Shown here piece by piece: positions 47,400 through 60,152 of a stretch of DNA of 64,000 nucleotides. Below the pieces are notes generated by a model. That model saw only the letters and a list, made by a program, of their open reading frames with translations, made no database searches and was not told the origin of the DNA. Source of the DNA: Amanita rubescens. Taxonomy: Eukaryota > Basidiomycota > Agaricomycetes > Agaricales > Amanitaceae. Every line of letters starts with the position of its first letter. Positions within the stretch are counted from its first letter, which is position 1. The stretch covers positions 124,001 to 188,000 of the forward strand of contig WION01000023.1 in assembly GCA_015039365.1 (NCBI GenBank), given 5' to 3'. Made by a program: the position numbers and the translations under genes.

Positions 47400-50300
47400 A
47401 TGGTCTCGTCGCCGTCACCCTCGTTTAGCTCGCCTTCTTCATCGGCAGTTACAATACCAGTACCTGGAAAATCCATTCTCAAGCACTCAACTCCTGCTCA
47501 AAACACCCTTCTCTCGCGTATCACTCGATTTCTTCCAAACCAGACTCAAATCCAACCCAGCTCGGAAGATGTACAACCATTGAAGAGGGCACACTTTATA
47601 TTACCAGAGATTGCGGTCGTTTACCCCATCTCATCAGTGAATCCCCCTTCCACGCCTACCCTGAAGGAGGAGAAGCGGTCGATCGAGGATAGAGAGTATG
47701 AGCGGCGGCGGAGGGTCCTGCGCGGCAATTCGGGATCCGGAAAAGACGGTAGTGATGATTTTTGGTCGATGGAAAAGGTGGAATCGTTCTATCGGGAGTG
47801 CTGTGCGGGTTGTGATGAGCAACCGGATACAGCCATTAGTGCTGCGTTCAAGGTCCGTGTCGTTCTTCATTTCCGACTTACTTGTCAGATAAACATTTCT
47901 CAGAATGCTTCTCCATCAAATCCGCGTTGTGTAGACTTTTCGGGTGTGCAGCTCAATTCAACATCAGCGTCTATATTGTCAGATGTATTCACTCTCGAGT
48001 GGGGCCTACGCAAACTCATACTTCGCGAGTGCAACCTTGACGACTTTGTGAGAATGTTGTTGAGCGTCTCTGAACACCGCTGATCTATTGTCTGCTAGAC
48101 GCTGAAGCCGATCCTGCACTCGCTCTTGATTCCCGGAACGCTATCCTATCTATCAATAGCATCCAACAGACGCTTCAAAGCCCCCGCTTTCCGACTGGTT
48201 GGCGCGTACGCGTCAAAGGTGCGTAAGATTGTTCAAGTTGGTGTAGTCTGTTTTCAGACCTCTGGCAGGCAAAGACCCTGCAGTTTCTCGATGTATCACA
48301 GAACAGTTTGGACAAAAAGTCTGTAGAGTATATCGTGGCAGCGCTAACGCCTGCTCCAGAACAGGGACTTTTAACACTACGCATGGACGACTGTCAGCTG
48401 AGACCAGCAGCTTTGGAAACGCTGTGTGAGTGACAAAAGCATCGACGTTTCTCTTTCCTCTACTAACCGACATTTCAGGCCGGGCCGTCCGGACGTCATC
48501 CCTACGGCATATCTCGTTAAGATATAATCGAATCAGCGCTTCAGGAGCCGTGGCCCTTGCTCTGATGATCCGAGATTATCCGGACGTGGTCCCAGCGCCT
48601 CTATCACCGTCACCCTTTTCCAGTACCCCGTCAACTCCTACATCATCAACGACCAACCTTCCCCTACCCTCTAGCCCAACAAGTCCCGTACCACCCCCCG
48701 CCAAGCTAGGCCCTGTACTCCCTCCCCCGCGGCACCCGACCGCCGCTTCGGTTCAAACGACATACACGCCCTATGTACCCCGCGCAAAGCGCGGCAACCG
48801 CCCTCCCCCCATCACACCCATTCCACTAACACCTACAGGACAACAGATTCCTATCATCACCTCTTCATCCCAGGGTGGAGTCACCGCCCGACATCCACCT
48901 CCACCTCCGCCCGTTTACCCCGATACCCCACGTCACAATTCCGGACCAAGTGCAGCATTACTAGACAAAGTTCGAGCTTTAGACAATCTGCCTAGACTAG
49001 GTGCCCTCAGAACCCTAGACCTGAGGGGGAACGATCTTCGTGTCAGTTGTTACTTTCCAAGTCTCGGTGTCGATTTTGATATATGATTTGCAGAATGGGA
49101 TCATTTACATCTCGCAAGTGTTGAAACGGAACCGGACGCTCAAGGTGCTGAACATGAGCGAGAATAAGTTGGATGTACAATGTCTTGTGACGATCGCCGA
49201 GGCTTTGGTGAGCAAATAATGCATTACAATCTGTTGACTGCGTCTGAACATCAAGAATGATTTAGAAATACAATTCTTGCCTCGAAACGCTTGATTTGAG
49301 CAAGAACCCTTGCTGCGGTCCAGGCTTGGAAGGCGTACGTCTTGTCATTTTCGATTCCCAGCCTAACTGAAAACTTAGAATGTGCACCACAACTCAGATC
49401 CAATCACTAAGAACGGCGTTTACCCTCAACACCGCGCTTAAACGGTTATTCCTGTCTTCTACGCATATGACGTCGGCTGGTGCCATCGCTCTTGCGGAAT
49501 TTCTTCCAGAATCCATGTCCCTCCTCCACCTCGACCTTGCGAACAATGTGCTTGACATCGCAGCTGTCATGGCCCTTAGCTCAGGGCTAAAAGCAAACCA
49601 TGTTATGCGCTGTTTGGATCTCAACATCCCCGAAAACGATGATGAGTTTTCAAGGTAAGGTTGATTGATACGGTTTGCGTTGAAACAAGTGGTGACGATA
49701 CGATTCGTAGGATGTGCAGAGAGATTCTGAACACGTGTATTCGTAACACAGAAGAAGCGGAGAATGCTCAGAATGATTCATCTGGAGGCAACAGTCGCGG
49801 GGGCGGGATTGGAAAAGGTGTATGGGGCATGATCGAAGAAAGCTCACTCGCTCGGTCGATTCGATTGAATGATGGAAAACAGGTGAAGCATCTTTTTTTT
49901 CCCCTTGTCAACCAACCCGGGTGTAAAACTGAATTAATTATGTAACTATGTAACAGAACGCGGCGGACGTTGTTGTCAAGGCACGGCGATGCACTACGGA
50001 GTTGAATGATGTCCTGTCGGACCCATCACGGCCGACTGGTTCCCGGCCAGACTCGGAGCTAGCAGATAAGGCACACGCCGTGCTGGCAGAGCTAACAACA
50101 GCTATTCAAGACACGGAAGATGCTGTGCGATTGCAAGAGCTTCTTGGCATAAACGATCAACTGCGTTCTCTGCTCGCCAAGATACCCGCGCCGCAGAAGC
50201 CCACGTTGGTGTTGCAAGGGCTTGGCGTCAAGAAGATCAACGGTAGCGCGCTGGTGTCAGGGGACGGCTCTGTTTCTTCAGGCACGGTTGATCCGCAGAA

Positions 50301-51083
50301 TGGGCATGCGGCGAGGCACGATAAGTTGACGACGACGCCTAACGGAGTTTACGTGGAGGGTGGTACAGATGATACAAATGAAGATGATGACACTCCAACG
50401 ACACCCCGGATCGATAAGGGAAAAGCCAGAGCCGAGCCTGAACCGGAAGTACCGGAAAAGGTACTCAGTCCAACGTTCTTGATTACGGAATCGGAATCTG
50501 AGGACGAGGAGGCGCGTTATGCTACTGATGAAGAGGTTGAGGCTGGTCGTCCGTCACCCACTCATAGGTTCGTGTGAATGTGTTTCAGAAGGATCTTTTT
50601 TATCTGATTGTTCGCGCGTCAGATCAAGGATATGGGTTGCGGAAGAGGGTGAAGTGTTCCGCAAGGGAACTGTACTGTTAGGTCCGGAAGAGATGGAAGG
50701 AGAGTATGATGGGGAGGAACTGCGTCGCGAGGTGGGTCGCGGTTTCTCTCACATTACGGCATAGACTGACATCACCCTAGTTACTGGAAGCCATGGTTGA
50801 ACGACCCCCTCCGCGTCCCATTACCATTGATGAGTTTGGTTTGGAGATGTCACCCTTGCTACCAGAGCAAGAGCCTCGGGTCAGTAGTCCCCCAGAGCCC
50901 GCTAAACCACCTCCCAAACCATACATACCCCGTCGTGCAAACTCCAACTCGTCATCTCCGATTGCTACTTATTCATCGTTGCAGACTCCTACGATGCAGA
51001 GTCAACTTAGAAGCCCCACCAGCCCTGTAGCGTCACCTCAAATTCCAGATGCGAGAATGCATCACCCCCCTGGCACCACTTGA
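47400..51083 (+). CDS. Leucine-rich-repeat protein with PP1-docking-like motifs (PPP1R37-like)
   Basis: A multi-exon gene whose first exon starts at 47400. Residues 25-28 are SILK and residues 62-66 are KRAHF, an RVxF-like motif with Ala at the second position. SILK then RVxF order is typical of protein phosphatase 1 regulators, and PPP1R37 also combines such motifs with LRRs. LRR units of the RNI type follow: CVDFSGVQL, LSYLSIASN, LQFLDVSQNSL, LRHISLRYNRIS, LRTLDLRGNDL, LKVLNMSENKL, LETLDLSKNP, and LLHLDLANN. A long proline-rich insert splits them (48590-48960). The C-terminus is disordered: Ser/Pro/Glu-rich, with PPPKPYIPRR. I infer a PP1 targeting subunit; the PP1 link rests on short motifs only. 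Confidence 0.7.
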
Positions 51084-51421
51084 CATGACCAGGTTCCGCC
51101 CACGTCGACTGGAAGGGTTACTTCCTGTCATGTTCGTGTTATATCATGGTTGTTACCAATGCTATATCGGACATGCGGCGCAGGAACGAGGAGGGTCTAA
51201 TCGGGGTTAGCGGGTCTGTACTGGAGACCAATGTGCATCGTAGTGTTTTATGCGTATCTAGAGATCATCTCGTCGCTCGCTATCATTCGTCTGATAAGTG
51301 TGTGCCTTGATACGGACAGACACGAGATATCCATGAGGAATAGCGCCTAGAGTCACGGTGGTCCAGTTTTTGCGCACAGACCACGTCGTTTGAACATCCT
51401 GAAACCTAGTCTCCACCATCA
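51084..51421. other. Intergenic; peroxiredoxin promoter region
   Basis: No ORF of note. It separates two genes on the same strand. Confidence 0.55.
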
Positions 51422-52382
51422 ATGCCCCCCACAAAAAACGTGGACTCAGCAGACGCAGCCGCACCGAGGCGGTCGGGGCGTATTTCAGCGCAAGCCAGGA
51501 TCCAAACCGCACCAACAACGAAAAACAACGCCAAAAAACGCGCCGCTGCTACCGGACCAGGCGAGGACACCGCCAACACTGAATCTAACAAGAAGGTTCT
51601 TTGCGACTTCAGTTACATTATGAACTACCAACTAATAACATACACAAATTAGGCCAGGTCTAATGCCAAATCTGTGGACGTTGAGGAGGAGAAGGATAAA
51701 CCGGAACCCTTGGCGCCCATCGACGTTGGGGGCGCCTTACCCACCTTGACTCTCAAGAACGAGAAGGACGAGGACATCCAAGTTGCGGATCTCGCCTCTG
51801 AGAAGGGTGTCGTGATGTTCCTTGTGCCCAAGGCTGATACACGTGAGTACGCCCTCATACTCCGGCGTCTCCTGTTCGAAAGCCGACCATTTGGGCCCGT
51901 CTTTCCTCCCCCCCGTTTTCCTTCTGCATAATCGGCAGCTGGATGCACGAACCAGGCTTGTGGGTTCCGGGATATCTACGAAGAGTTCTCCACTTTGGAT
52001 TATGACGTGTACTGCTTAAGCGCCGATACACCCTCTGCCCAGGTCAAGTGGCAAACTAAGGTAAACTTGCTTCGTTCTTCTCGTACTTGAATCTTTCTTG
52101 CTTACGTCTATCCTCGCTACTAGAAAGAGCTTCCATATCACCTTTTGTCTGACCGCAATCGGGTCCTCATCGGCGCTTTGGGCGCTGCGGAGGGTAACAA
52201 GACTAAGAGGAGTCATTTTGTTTTTGAGAAGGGCGGGAAGTTGGTTGATAAGAAGATCCCCGTCAAGCCTAACGACAGGTATGTCTCGAACGTTTCTGTC
52301 TCCGTTCTCGTTGTCTTACCCACCCGCTTTCTATAGTCCTAAGCTGGCTTTGGAGTTTATCAAGGGCCAAGCCTCAAACTAA
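51422..52382 (+). CDS. Peroxiredoxin, PrxQ/BCP type with basic N-terminal extension
   Basis: A thiol peroxidase that reduces H2O2 and alkyl hydroperoxides. The first 50 residues are basic and Ala-rich (RRSGRISAQAR, KNNAKKRAAA), as in the nuclear Dot5-type fungal enzyme. Then PLAPIDVGGALPTLTLKNE, the core strand VVMFLVPKADT, and across an intron PGCTNQACGFRD. The peroxidatic Cys of GCT and a resolving Cys five residues later make an atypical 2-Cys PrxQ. VYCLSADTPSAQVKWQTK, LLSDRNRVLIGALGA and the C-terminal PKLALEFIK follow. At least four short introns. The nuclear location is inferred only. Confidence 0.88.
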
Positions 52383-52419
52383 TTTGATGTACTCTAACGT
52401 TTAACATGTCTATGCATGT

Positions 52420-52644
52420 CTATAACATTGTTGTAATCTCGTTGTCAATCTCATGAATAGGATTTAAGATATCGTCACGCGCGTCCGGTTCATAAGATGA
52501 ACGTCCTTCGAAGAAGACTTGGTCTTGGGTATTCAACTGCAGGATTCTTCGTCTGAGGAACGCATTGACATCCAAGACTCCGGTTCCTTCTTTCAGCATC
52601 TCAGTTCCCCGCTTCGGAAGGCGATGCTGCCCATTAGTCTCCAT
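52420..52644 (-). CDS. Small ORF of unknown function, convergent with peroxiredoxin
   Basis: A 74-codon ORF with a protein-like composition (GVLDVNAFLRRRILQLNTQ, DDILNPIHEIDNE) and no recognisable domain. It could be the last exon of a longer gene or chance. Confidence 0.3.
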   Translation of the reverse strand: METNGQHRLPKRGTEMLKEGTGVLDVNAFLRRRILQLNTQDQVFFEGRSSYEPDARDDILNPIHEIDNEITTML

Positions 52645-52727
52645 TACGCGTGGCGCTGCAGGCGCAAGTGCAAGTTTATAAGGGACTAGTTGGCACTAGC
52701 CTAATGCGCTGCGCCTCCTGAAAACAC

Positions 52728-53466
52728 ATGACACTACCAGTGTACTTCATCATTCTTGCAGTGACAACGCTTACATTCGCTTATCCCTTTGCGGTGCCAA
52801 CATTCACAGATCTCTCATATTATTTTAAGCTAGGGGCATGGAACACATCCCTTCCTAACACTAACGAGACGGGCGTTCCGCTCGTCCTAGGCCAAAACGG
52901 TACGTCTAGCCTAGTCTAAATTTACCCATATCACGGGCACTTGAAACTCAACGAAGCATTTTCTTCCATCCTTCAAAGGAGCTAGCGCGGGGCTAAGCTT
53001 TCAAGTAACTTCCGTGAGTTACTCGAATCATAACCAAAAATTCACCGCGCCCTAACCATCAATGGCACAACCCTAGACTTACTACTCGTATCCATACGAC
53101 GACTTCCCGTTCTTGTCTCTCAATAACGGATCCTTACGTGCTTATCGTCCTTCCGGAATTTCAATCACCAACGCCACCACGCCTCAGAGGGGATACCCCC
53201 TTGGCTGGGTTTCAAGTACGCTATACACAAGACCGGCATCGACGGGCTTTAGCGTTATACGGGCACCTGCGTATAGATTTCCGGTGCTTGCCTTTGATGG
53301 AATAGAAGATCTATGGTCCTTATGCCCGTTCAAAGGGTTCAGAGGACAGAGTAATGTGGTGTACGATGTAGAAACAGACGAGGGGATCCCAGAAGCTTGG
53401 ACTGGGTTTGACACGAAGGATTGCTATTCCGTTCGGTTATACGTAATTGCTACTACTCTCTCGTAG
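52728..53466 (+). CDS. Secreted protein of unknown function
   Basis: Three exons joined across short introns: GQNG joined to ASAGLSFQVTS, then to TYYSYPYDDFPF. The N-terminus MTLPVYFIILAVTTLTFA is a classical signal peptide with likely cleavage before YPFAVP. The mature protein of about 180 residues has N-glycosylation-like sites (NTSLPN, NETG, NNGS, NATT) and two cysteines (LCPFKG, DCYSVR) near the end. No enzyme motif is visible. It resembles basidiomycete small secreted proteins in layout only. Confidence 0.7.
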
Positions 53467-54452
53467 GCTTTTGGGATAGAAGGCGGGGATGACGAGATGA
53501 GTTCGAATGGAAGGGATAGGCTTTACTTTGCGGATAGTGAGAGACCGCGGCGAAGCGGGGACTCGAACGATTCTGCTCGTTAGACTTTTGCTTCCTGCTT
53601 GATCGCTGATCGAGCACCGACTTCCTTGGGCGAGCGATATTCTTTCAAACGAGATTCTGCCAACTGTTGAGGAGGCGTTTCCTGCTCGCGTCAAGAGGTG
53701 AAAACTCTTACCTCTGTTTTATGCTTTGAACGATAGGATGCTTAGCTTCTGTTGCCAAAGTAGTATGCGATGAACAAGAAACGAAGAAAGGCACTAGCAC
53801 ACCTATCGTTACGCCACTGCAAAGGTCCCTATAAAGGTGGAGATGCCCCATGTCTAGACAAAGTTGACGTGTAGTTGTAGATTTCCTGGTATCCAGTAAC
53901 AAAATAACCATCTGATGACAATCACTCTTTTCGACTGCGAAAGAAACAATAGAGTCGGCCGGTAATAAATCGAGTTGTAATCGGCGAATTGAAACTTGCG
54001 ATATAGATCCCTCCGTATCAGTGGGATGCTCTCTTCTTGCGGGTGCAAAGCATAGGGTTCGCCCCAAGTCTGGATACGGTTACTTTTGCCTGTTCGTACT
54101 TTATGAAATACCTGGGCTGAATCCATTCTCATCTCTTCACGAGCCTGGGGGTAGTAATAACAACGAAGGAATGAACGAACAAGTTATTATATAAGCCAAC
54201 TTAGCATACGTATGAAAATTCCCCAAGTCCAAGATTAGCATAAAATGAAGGAGAGTAAAGAGAGTTCATCAAAATCTGTAGCTAGCGATTATCAAATGGC
54301 AGACTTGAAGAAAAACAACCTGAAATGTGTGTGTTTAGTCCTCAACAGCGCGAAAATAACCAACAGTTTCAAAATCTCGGGTATGCAATAAACCTTGCCT
54401 GAACGTTTGAATAAGCGATAGTATCGAATCACGAATTTTCTTGTGACAACAA
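53467..54452. other. Intergenic, uncertain coding on minus strand
   Basis: A minus ORF at 53854-54132 with a following short exon-like piece (GACATGGGGCATCTCC near 53857) could belong to a small gene, but no family is recognised. The plus strand shows nothing. Confidence 0.4.
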
Positions 54453-55772
54453 TCACGCGCAGGGGTAACCCATAGACTCTGTTTCTGGATTATCAGCGCC
54501 ATGATAGCCATGTCTTCCTAGCCGTTCCAAAAACGGGGTCTCCAGTCGCTCGCTGGGGGGCTTCACTTTAAATCTCTGAGCACCACCAGGCGAGTTCGAT
54601 ACAACGTTATCAAAAATAACCGAATCAATTCTTGAAAGGTATGTCAGAATTGAGCTCAGCGAAAGCTGCAAAGTGGAACGAACTTGTCTGGGTGGGTCAC
54701 ACAGGCGTAGCGAGGCCCTGGTACCTCCACTACGGGTTTGACTCGGCATCCCGCCTCTATCAGGGTCGTTCTTAGGTCGTTTGGTATTCTAATGCCATAA
54801 CCAATGTCATCAATACAATGAATGATAGTAATGGGACACTGAATCTGAGTTTTCATCAGAACCATGAGCGTAAATACAATATATGAGAGCGTATACCTTC
54901 GACAGGTGATTCTTGGTCAGTGGTATGTGATCCTTGAAGAGCCCGACATTGAGTTTTATGGCCGTAGTCAGTCCTTCCAATGACCCCGCCATGTTTTGCT
55001 TAACGGCATCCCAGCCCAATCGCGCCAGTCTATAGTTGTAGGAATGAAACGGGTCTGGAAGATAACAGTGATCAACTTACGCGTGCACGAGTGGAGTATG
55101 AGACAAATTGTACGCCAGTTGATTGGCACCGAGAACGGCATCTTCGCCAATTCCCTCTTCGGAGGGCTGGTCCTCAGCCAGTTTCCCTTGTACGTGTCTT
55201 TCGAAGTATTGGATTATCTGCATGCGCCCCGTCATTACTTCTTCTGACTGCTAGGCGTTCATCTCAGTTCAAACGGTGAGATATCCAGGCCTCTAACCTC
55301 GACCGGCGGCATCGGTGAACAGATCATAAGTGAAAGTACCCATTCCGGATGTCTTGCTGCGAAATCTAGCGCGACATGGGAACCAACTTCGATCCCAAAG
55401 ACGTGACACGGAGGCAGTTTCAGCGCTTCGAATATCTTGCACAAGTCATCTGTTATATGCGATGGCCGATATGGGTCCTGAGTGATATGTCCAACCGATT
55501 CACCGCAAGCTCTATGATCGAATGTAACGAGATTAAATTGTCTCAGCGTCGGATTTTCGAATTGTACTAGATCCACGTCAACCAAAGAATCGTCGGGCGA
55601 TACGGCAAGCAACTCAACGCTGGAATGACTCCTTCCACGTGAAATTCGAGTGAATAAAGAGAATAGTGGGTATATCGAGATCAACACTCTCCGCCGATAC
55701 CTTTGTTGGAGTCGATATGACGTAGCAGAAGTCGAAGGGACCATCGGGACCATCCACTGTGACAAAAGGCAT
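54453..55772 (-). CDS. Alpha/beta-hydrolase-fold protein, copy 1, Ser nucleophile replaced by Glu
   Basis: The start at 55772 gives MPFVTVDGPDGPFDFCY, then PTILFIHSNFTWKESFQ; after an intron, FENPTLRQFNLVTFDHRACGES (the HG/DxRG strand region), PYRPSHITDDLCKIFEALKL and the nucleophile elbow CHVFGIEVGSHVAL. The elbow should be GxSxG; here it is GIEVG, with Glu at the Ser position. Later exons hold EGIGEDAVLGANQLAYN, the Asp-bearing IIHCIDDIGYGI, VPGPRYACVTHPDKF and a shared C-terminal RLGRHGYHGADN. Five or so short introns. It is a tandem duplicate of the gene at 56739-58032. A normal esterase reaction is unlikely; a Glu-nucleophile or non-catalytic role is possible. Confidence 0.8.
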
Positions 55773-56738
55773 AGCGAGAGGCAAAGCGGGGAATCAACAA
55801 TAGACGGAAGGGAAAGGCGAAAGAGTTTGGAACTAGAGGCGTTTAAGTATTTGAGGGCGTGTTTGGGATTTGGTAGCGTTATGCGGACCCTGATTCGACC
55901 CCCATCAGGTCGACAGGGACATAGATGACGGCCCGTACTACGTGCTTTGTGCTTCACGTGCCAAGGGGAACGAAAAGGAGGAATCGCTGGCAATACCGCT
56001 GAAGCCGCCGCGACGTTGATATTGTCTACTAGTCAGCCTAGTATTCTTTTTAGCCATTTCAGCTTCTTTGATGGTTGTCGTCTAGTGTCCAGGTCGTTGG
56101 CGCCGCGACTACAGGTGACTACCCTGAGAGCACGAAACACGGTTGTAATCAAAGGCAATCAACTAAACACCTGCTTACGAGATTAGCTTGATTTCTGTTT
56201 TTCACGCTATCACAGGCTATCAACTCACTGCCTCTCACTTCATATTCTTTCACTTCGCAAGAGCTCCTGCATTCTTTTTCTGCTGCTTGGTTAAGTATGT
56301 GTTGGACATAGAGTTGGTCTATTGGAACGACGAAAAACACGTTGTCGCCAAGTTCGGGTAGTGATGAAGGCGATGATAGGGTGATTTACGACCCTGATCG
56401 AGTGTATTGCTTGGAATACTTCAAAGTCCGACTCTCATCGTGATTCAGAGCTTGAAGGATGGCCTTTGGCAGTTCCGATTCTTCGCTCAAGGCGGGGGCA
56501 CTTCTAGTACTACTACTAGTACTTCTATTTTCTAGAGTTTCGCAGTCTGTCCTACTCCTGTCGCGCATTTCCTTTCACGAGCCTTGTAAGCACAGGAACT
56601 GGGAGATGCGAAATCACCATATCAGCAAAAGGAAAATAGCATACTACAACGACTCAGAGATCTCAACCGTCAGCGAAAGACCCTCCAAAAAAAAGCCAGT
56701 GTCGAATAGCAAATTTCTGAATCCAAGCTTGCCCACAA
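55773..56738. other. Spacer between tandem hydrolase copies
   Basis: No supported gene. An ORF at 56459-56854 (+) overlaps antisense the 3' exon of copy 2 and begins with a hydrophobic run (LLVLLLVLLFSRV), but it lacks other support. Confidence 0.5.
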
Positions 56739-58032
56739 TCACGCCCAAGGGCAGTCCCTCGACTCCATGTCTGAGTCATCGGCACCATGATAGCCATGTC
56801 TTGCCAACAACAGAAATGGGGTCTCCAGCCGTTCGGTATTGGATTTCACTTTGAATCTCTGTACATCACCAGGGGAATTTGATAAAACGTTGTCGAAGAT
56901 AACTGAATTTATTCTTATACAATATATCAGGCTCGGAATGTGCGGAAAATTTAAAGCGGGACGAACTGGTCTGGGTGGGTCACGCAAGCGAAGTGAGGCC
57001 CTGGCACGTTCACCACGGGCTTTACTTGCAACCCCGCCTGCAACAGGGTCGTTCTCAGGTTTTTTGGTATTTCAACGCTATAAGCGATGTTATCGGTACA
57101 ATGAATAATGGTGATGGGACACCTGATCTAAGTTATTGTAAGAAGCATGAGTCGAAATACAATAAGAAATATACCTTTTTCAGGTGGTCTACGCCTAGCG
57201 GTGTTTGATTTCTGAAGATCCTGAGACTGCGTTTCAGAACCGTATTGACTTTTTCCACTGAACCTGTCATATCCCGCTTAACGGTCTCCCATGTCAAATT
57301 TACCAGTCTACAGTTTCAGGAGTAAAATATGTATAGGAAATGATAGTGCTCAACGTACGCATGGACGAGTTGAGTATGGATCAAGTTGAATGCTAGCTGA
57401 GCGGCACCCATAATAGCATCTTTGCCAATGCCGCTTTCGGATGGCTTGCCCTCCAAATGTTTTTCGAAATACTGAGTCATCTGCGTGCGTCCCGACATTA
57501 CATCTTCCAACTACTAGACAGTGTCAGTTTCGAAGGGTAGATATCCAACAGCCTCTGACCTCAACCGGTGGCGACGGGGAGCACAGTGTCATAGAAAGGA
57601 CCCATTCCGGGTGTCTTGCGGCTAAATCTAGGGCAACGTAGGAACCAAGTTCAATCCCAAAGACGTGACATGGAGGTAGCTTCAGCGCTTCGAATATCTT
57701 GCACGCGTCATCTGTTATATGCGATGGCCGATATGGATCCTGCTTGATCAGTCCAAGCGTTTCGCCACAGCCTCTATGGTCGAATGTAACGAGATTGAAT
57801 TGCCTCAGCGTCGGATTTTCGAATTGTCCTAGGTCAATGTCAATCAGAGAAAGATAGGCCAAGGAACGAACACGCAACGCTGGAATGTCTCCTTCCATGT
57901 GAAATTCGAATGAATAAAGAATATGGTGGGAACGTCGGGATCAATGGTCTCCGCGGATGCCTTCGTTGGAGTCGATATAGCGTAACAGAAGTTCCAGGGA
58001 CCATCAGGGCCATCCACTGGGACAAACGGCAT
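56739..58032 (-). CDS. Alpha/beta-hydrolase-fold protein, copy 2, Ser nucleophile replaced by Glu
   Basis: The start at 58032 gives MPFVPVDGPDGPWNFCY. Same exon plan as copy 1: TIFFIHSNFTWKETFQ, FENPTLRQFNLVTFDHRGCGE, PYRPSHITDDACKIFEALKL, CHVFGIELGSYVAL (again GxExG), GIGKDAIMGAAQLAFN, IIHCTDN, VPGPHFACVTHPDQF and the C-terminal ARHGYHGADD. The two copies are similar throughout, exons and likely introns included, so the duplication is fairly young while the Ser to Glu change predates it. Confidence 0.8.
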
Positions 58033-58879
58033 AGCAGACTTGGACGAGCAGACGAGGCACAATTCGAGAATCGACAAAAGACGGAAGGTGGGACAACACT
58101 CGTTTCAATTTGCTTGACAATAAGTAACCGTGTGTTTATATCGAGCGGTCCTAATGCGGGCAAAGACAAAAGCCCCATACGTTCGTGTGTGGCTTGCTAG
58201 TGGTGTAGCAGAAGATGAGGGATTACGTTGGATATTTTGTGCCCAGTCTTCAACAGCATAGTGGCAACGCTTAGTTTGATGGTTGTGGGCGATCTTTCAG
58301 GAGCAGGTCCCGCGGCAGGTTAAGTAGCGGGCAACGAGATTGTGTGGGTGCTAAAATAAATCATCGCCTGGATTAATCGATTACGTGTAGCAGATCAGCT
58401 CATCATATGCATCATAGCAGTGTGACTCCCACATTCTGACAGCCCTAGCTTGCAAGCCGAGCGGCCGCCGCAAGGTAAATCCAGAACAGGAAACTTGAAA
58501 GTGGAAAATATGTACACGACGGACTTTTGAATCTGTAGCACGAGGCAACCTTCGAGCAGCAGAACGTGACGCGTGACTATGACTAGTTCTGGGACGCCAT
58601 CGGCGCAAGCGCGGCGCCGTTTATGTCATCGCAAGGTAACTGTATCGTACTTGTTGGCAGCGCCAGCTCACGAAATGTCCAATACGGCTTCGCTTTAGCG
58701 GCTTTCGTACGGGAGTGCCAAGCCTGGATCAACGCTGGATCAACGCTAACATGACTCGTGCGTCCGATTAGTACGAAAGGAAACATCCGATAGTGAGCTC
58801 GTTGCAAGCTTTGTCTAGATATTATAAGGTGAGCTTCTCAGCACTGGGAGAGACCCACGCCAATCTCTCTTACGTCCCA
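58033..58879. other. Bidirectional upstream region between hydrolase genes
   Basis: No gene supported. It separates divergent hydrolase genes (copy 2 on minus and the Ser-type hydrolase on plus). Confidence 0.5.
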
Positions 58880-59866
58880 ATGTCCTCGTACGTACCTACA
58901 TATGCTTATGTCGGGTCTGCAGATGGAACCCGCATATACGCTGAAGCGTTCGGAGACCCTGCGAAATCACCCATCATGTTTATTCACGGTGGCTCGCTGA
59001 GCTCCATAATTTTTGACTCGATTTTCAATGACGCCAAATGGACGGATAGATTGTACTTGGTATGTCCATTTGCTTGTCTGCGATATTGCTTCGAACAACA
59101 TTTAGATTCGATACGACGTACGAGGACATGGAAGGAGCGGTATGCCCACAGATGATGCCTCCTGGGTTTCCAGCCGTTTAGCGGAAGATTTCGATGCGGT
59201 GATCCAGAGATTCAATGTGGTTCGACCGTATGTTGTTGGATGGTAAGCGGATCGAAATTGATTCGGTGGACAGCTGACGATTCATTATCATAGGAGCATT
59301 GGAGGTAAGTTTATGATTTTTCATCGTCTAACCCTTCATTCATGATCTCTTTAGCGACACATTTCGTTGACATCCTATCATTGCACCCTCCGTCGTACTT
59401 GGCTGGTATCATAAACATCAACGGACCGCCGTTCTTCGGGCCCTCATTCCCCCGTTTCATCACGCCGGCAATCGGGGAAGTCATATCTCACCTGCGTCAG
59501 CCATCGGACGTCGACGCATACCAGAAATGGGCACTACGATTTATCGATCTATGTGCCGATAATATGCCGTATCATCTGCGTCAAATATGTCTTGGGGATG
59601 TTATGGTCCAGCCGAGGGCCGTGACTAGACACATGTTGTCAAGACCGCAAGACGGGAGCGGTTTGCTTGCGGCTATACGTGACGTTGGCCTGCCAATGCT
59701 ACTAGTGCTCGGCGAGAATGATAAGATTACCAATGTAAAAGAGCTAGCAAAATATGTACAGGAGTGGAAGAGCTGCACGATAGTCACGCTCTCCGGGGCT
59801 GATCATACGCCTTGGATTAGACATCCTGGCTTATTCAGGGAGACAATTTTGAATTGGATTCATTAG
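58880..59866 (+). CDS. Alpha/beta hydrolase with intact catalytic triad
   Basis: The start at 58880 (MSSYVPTYAYV) is preferred; a Met at 58793 is in frame but leads a less conserved stretch. SADGTRIYAEAFGDP and IMFIHGGSLSS (oxyanion region) are followed, after an intron, by IRYDVRGHGRSGMP. The nucleophile elbow is VVGWSIG, with Ser, spread over a very small exon (GAGCATTGGAG near 59294) between two introns. GENDKIT carries the acid and GADHTPW the His. About 290 residues. Unlike its two neighbours it keeps all three catalytic residues; the substrate is unknown. Confidence 0.8.
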
Positions 59867-60086
59867 TGGGATTTTACGTTGTTGATGTAGTCGAACCTTT
59901 TGGAATTCTTTGTAGTTTACTTTGGCAATAGTTGTAGGCACGTCTCCACTGCAAAGAAGAATTTTCTCCATATGCATGTTCTATTTAAACTTAGTATAGC
60001 CGAGGTGTCAATACCCAACTAGCCAATGCGATAACGCTCTAGGTGAGCATCGAGCCGGGAGCGGAGGAAGGTAACGAGGCTCGGTG

Positions 60087-60152
60087 ACATGCTCTAATTG
60101 AATGGGCACTCAGTAAATGAGAAATTGAGCCCAACTTGATAGAACCTTTGCA
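60087..60152 (+). repeat. Direct repeat upstream of the repeat-tail gene
   Basis: Contains GCTCTAATTGAA and CAACTTGATAGAACC, both shared with 61897-61963, about 80% alike. Confidence 0.7.

Noticed and set aside
53530..53640. Possible tRNA on the minus strand (GTTCGAGTCCCC-like B box)
   Set aside because: No T stem, no clear A box and no acceptor pairing; only the B-box consensus matches.
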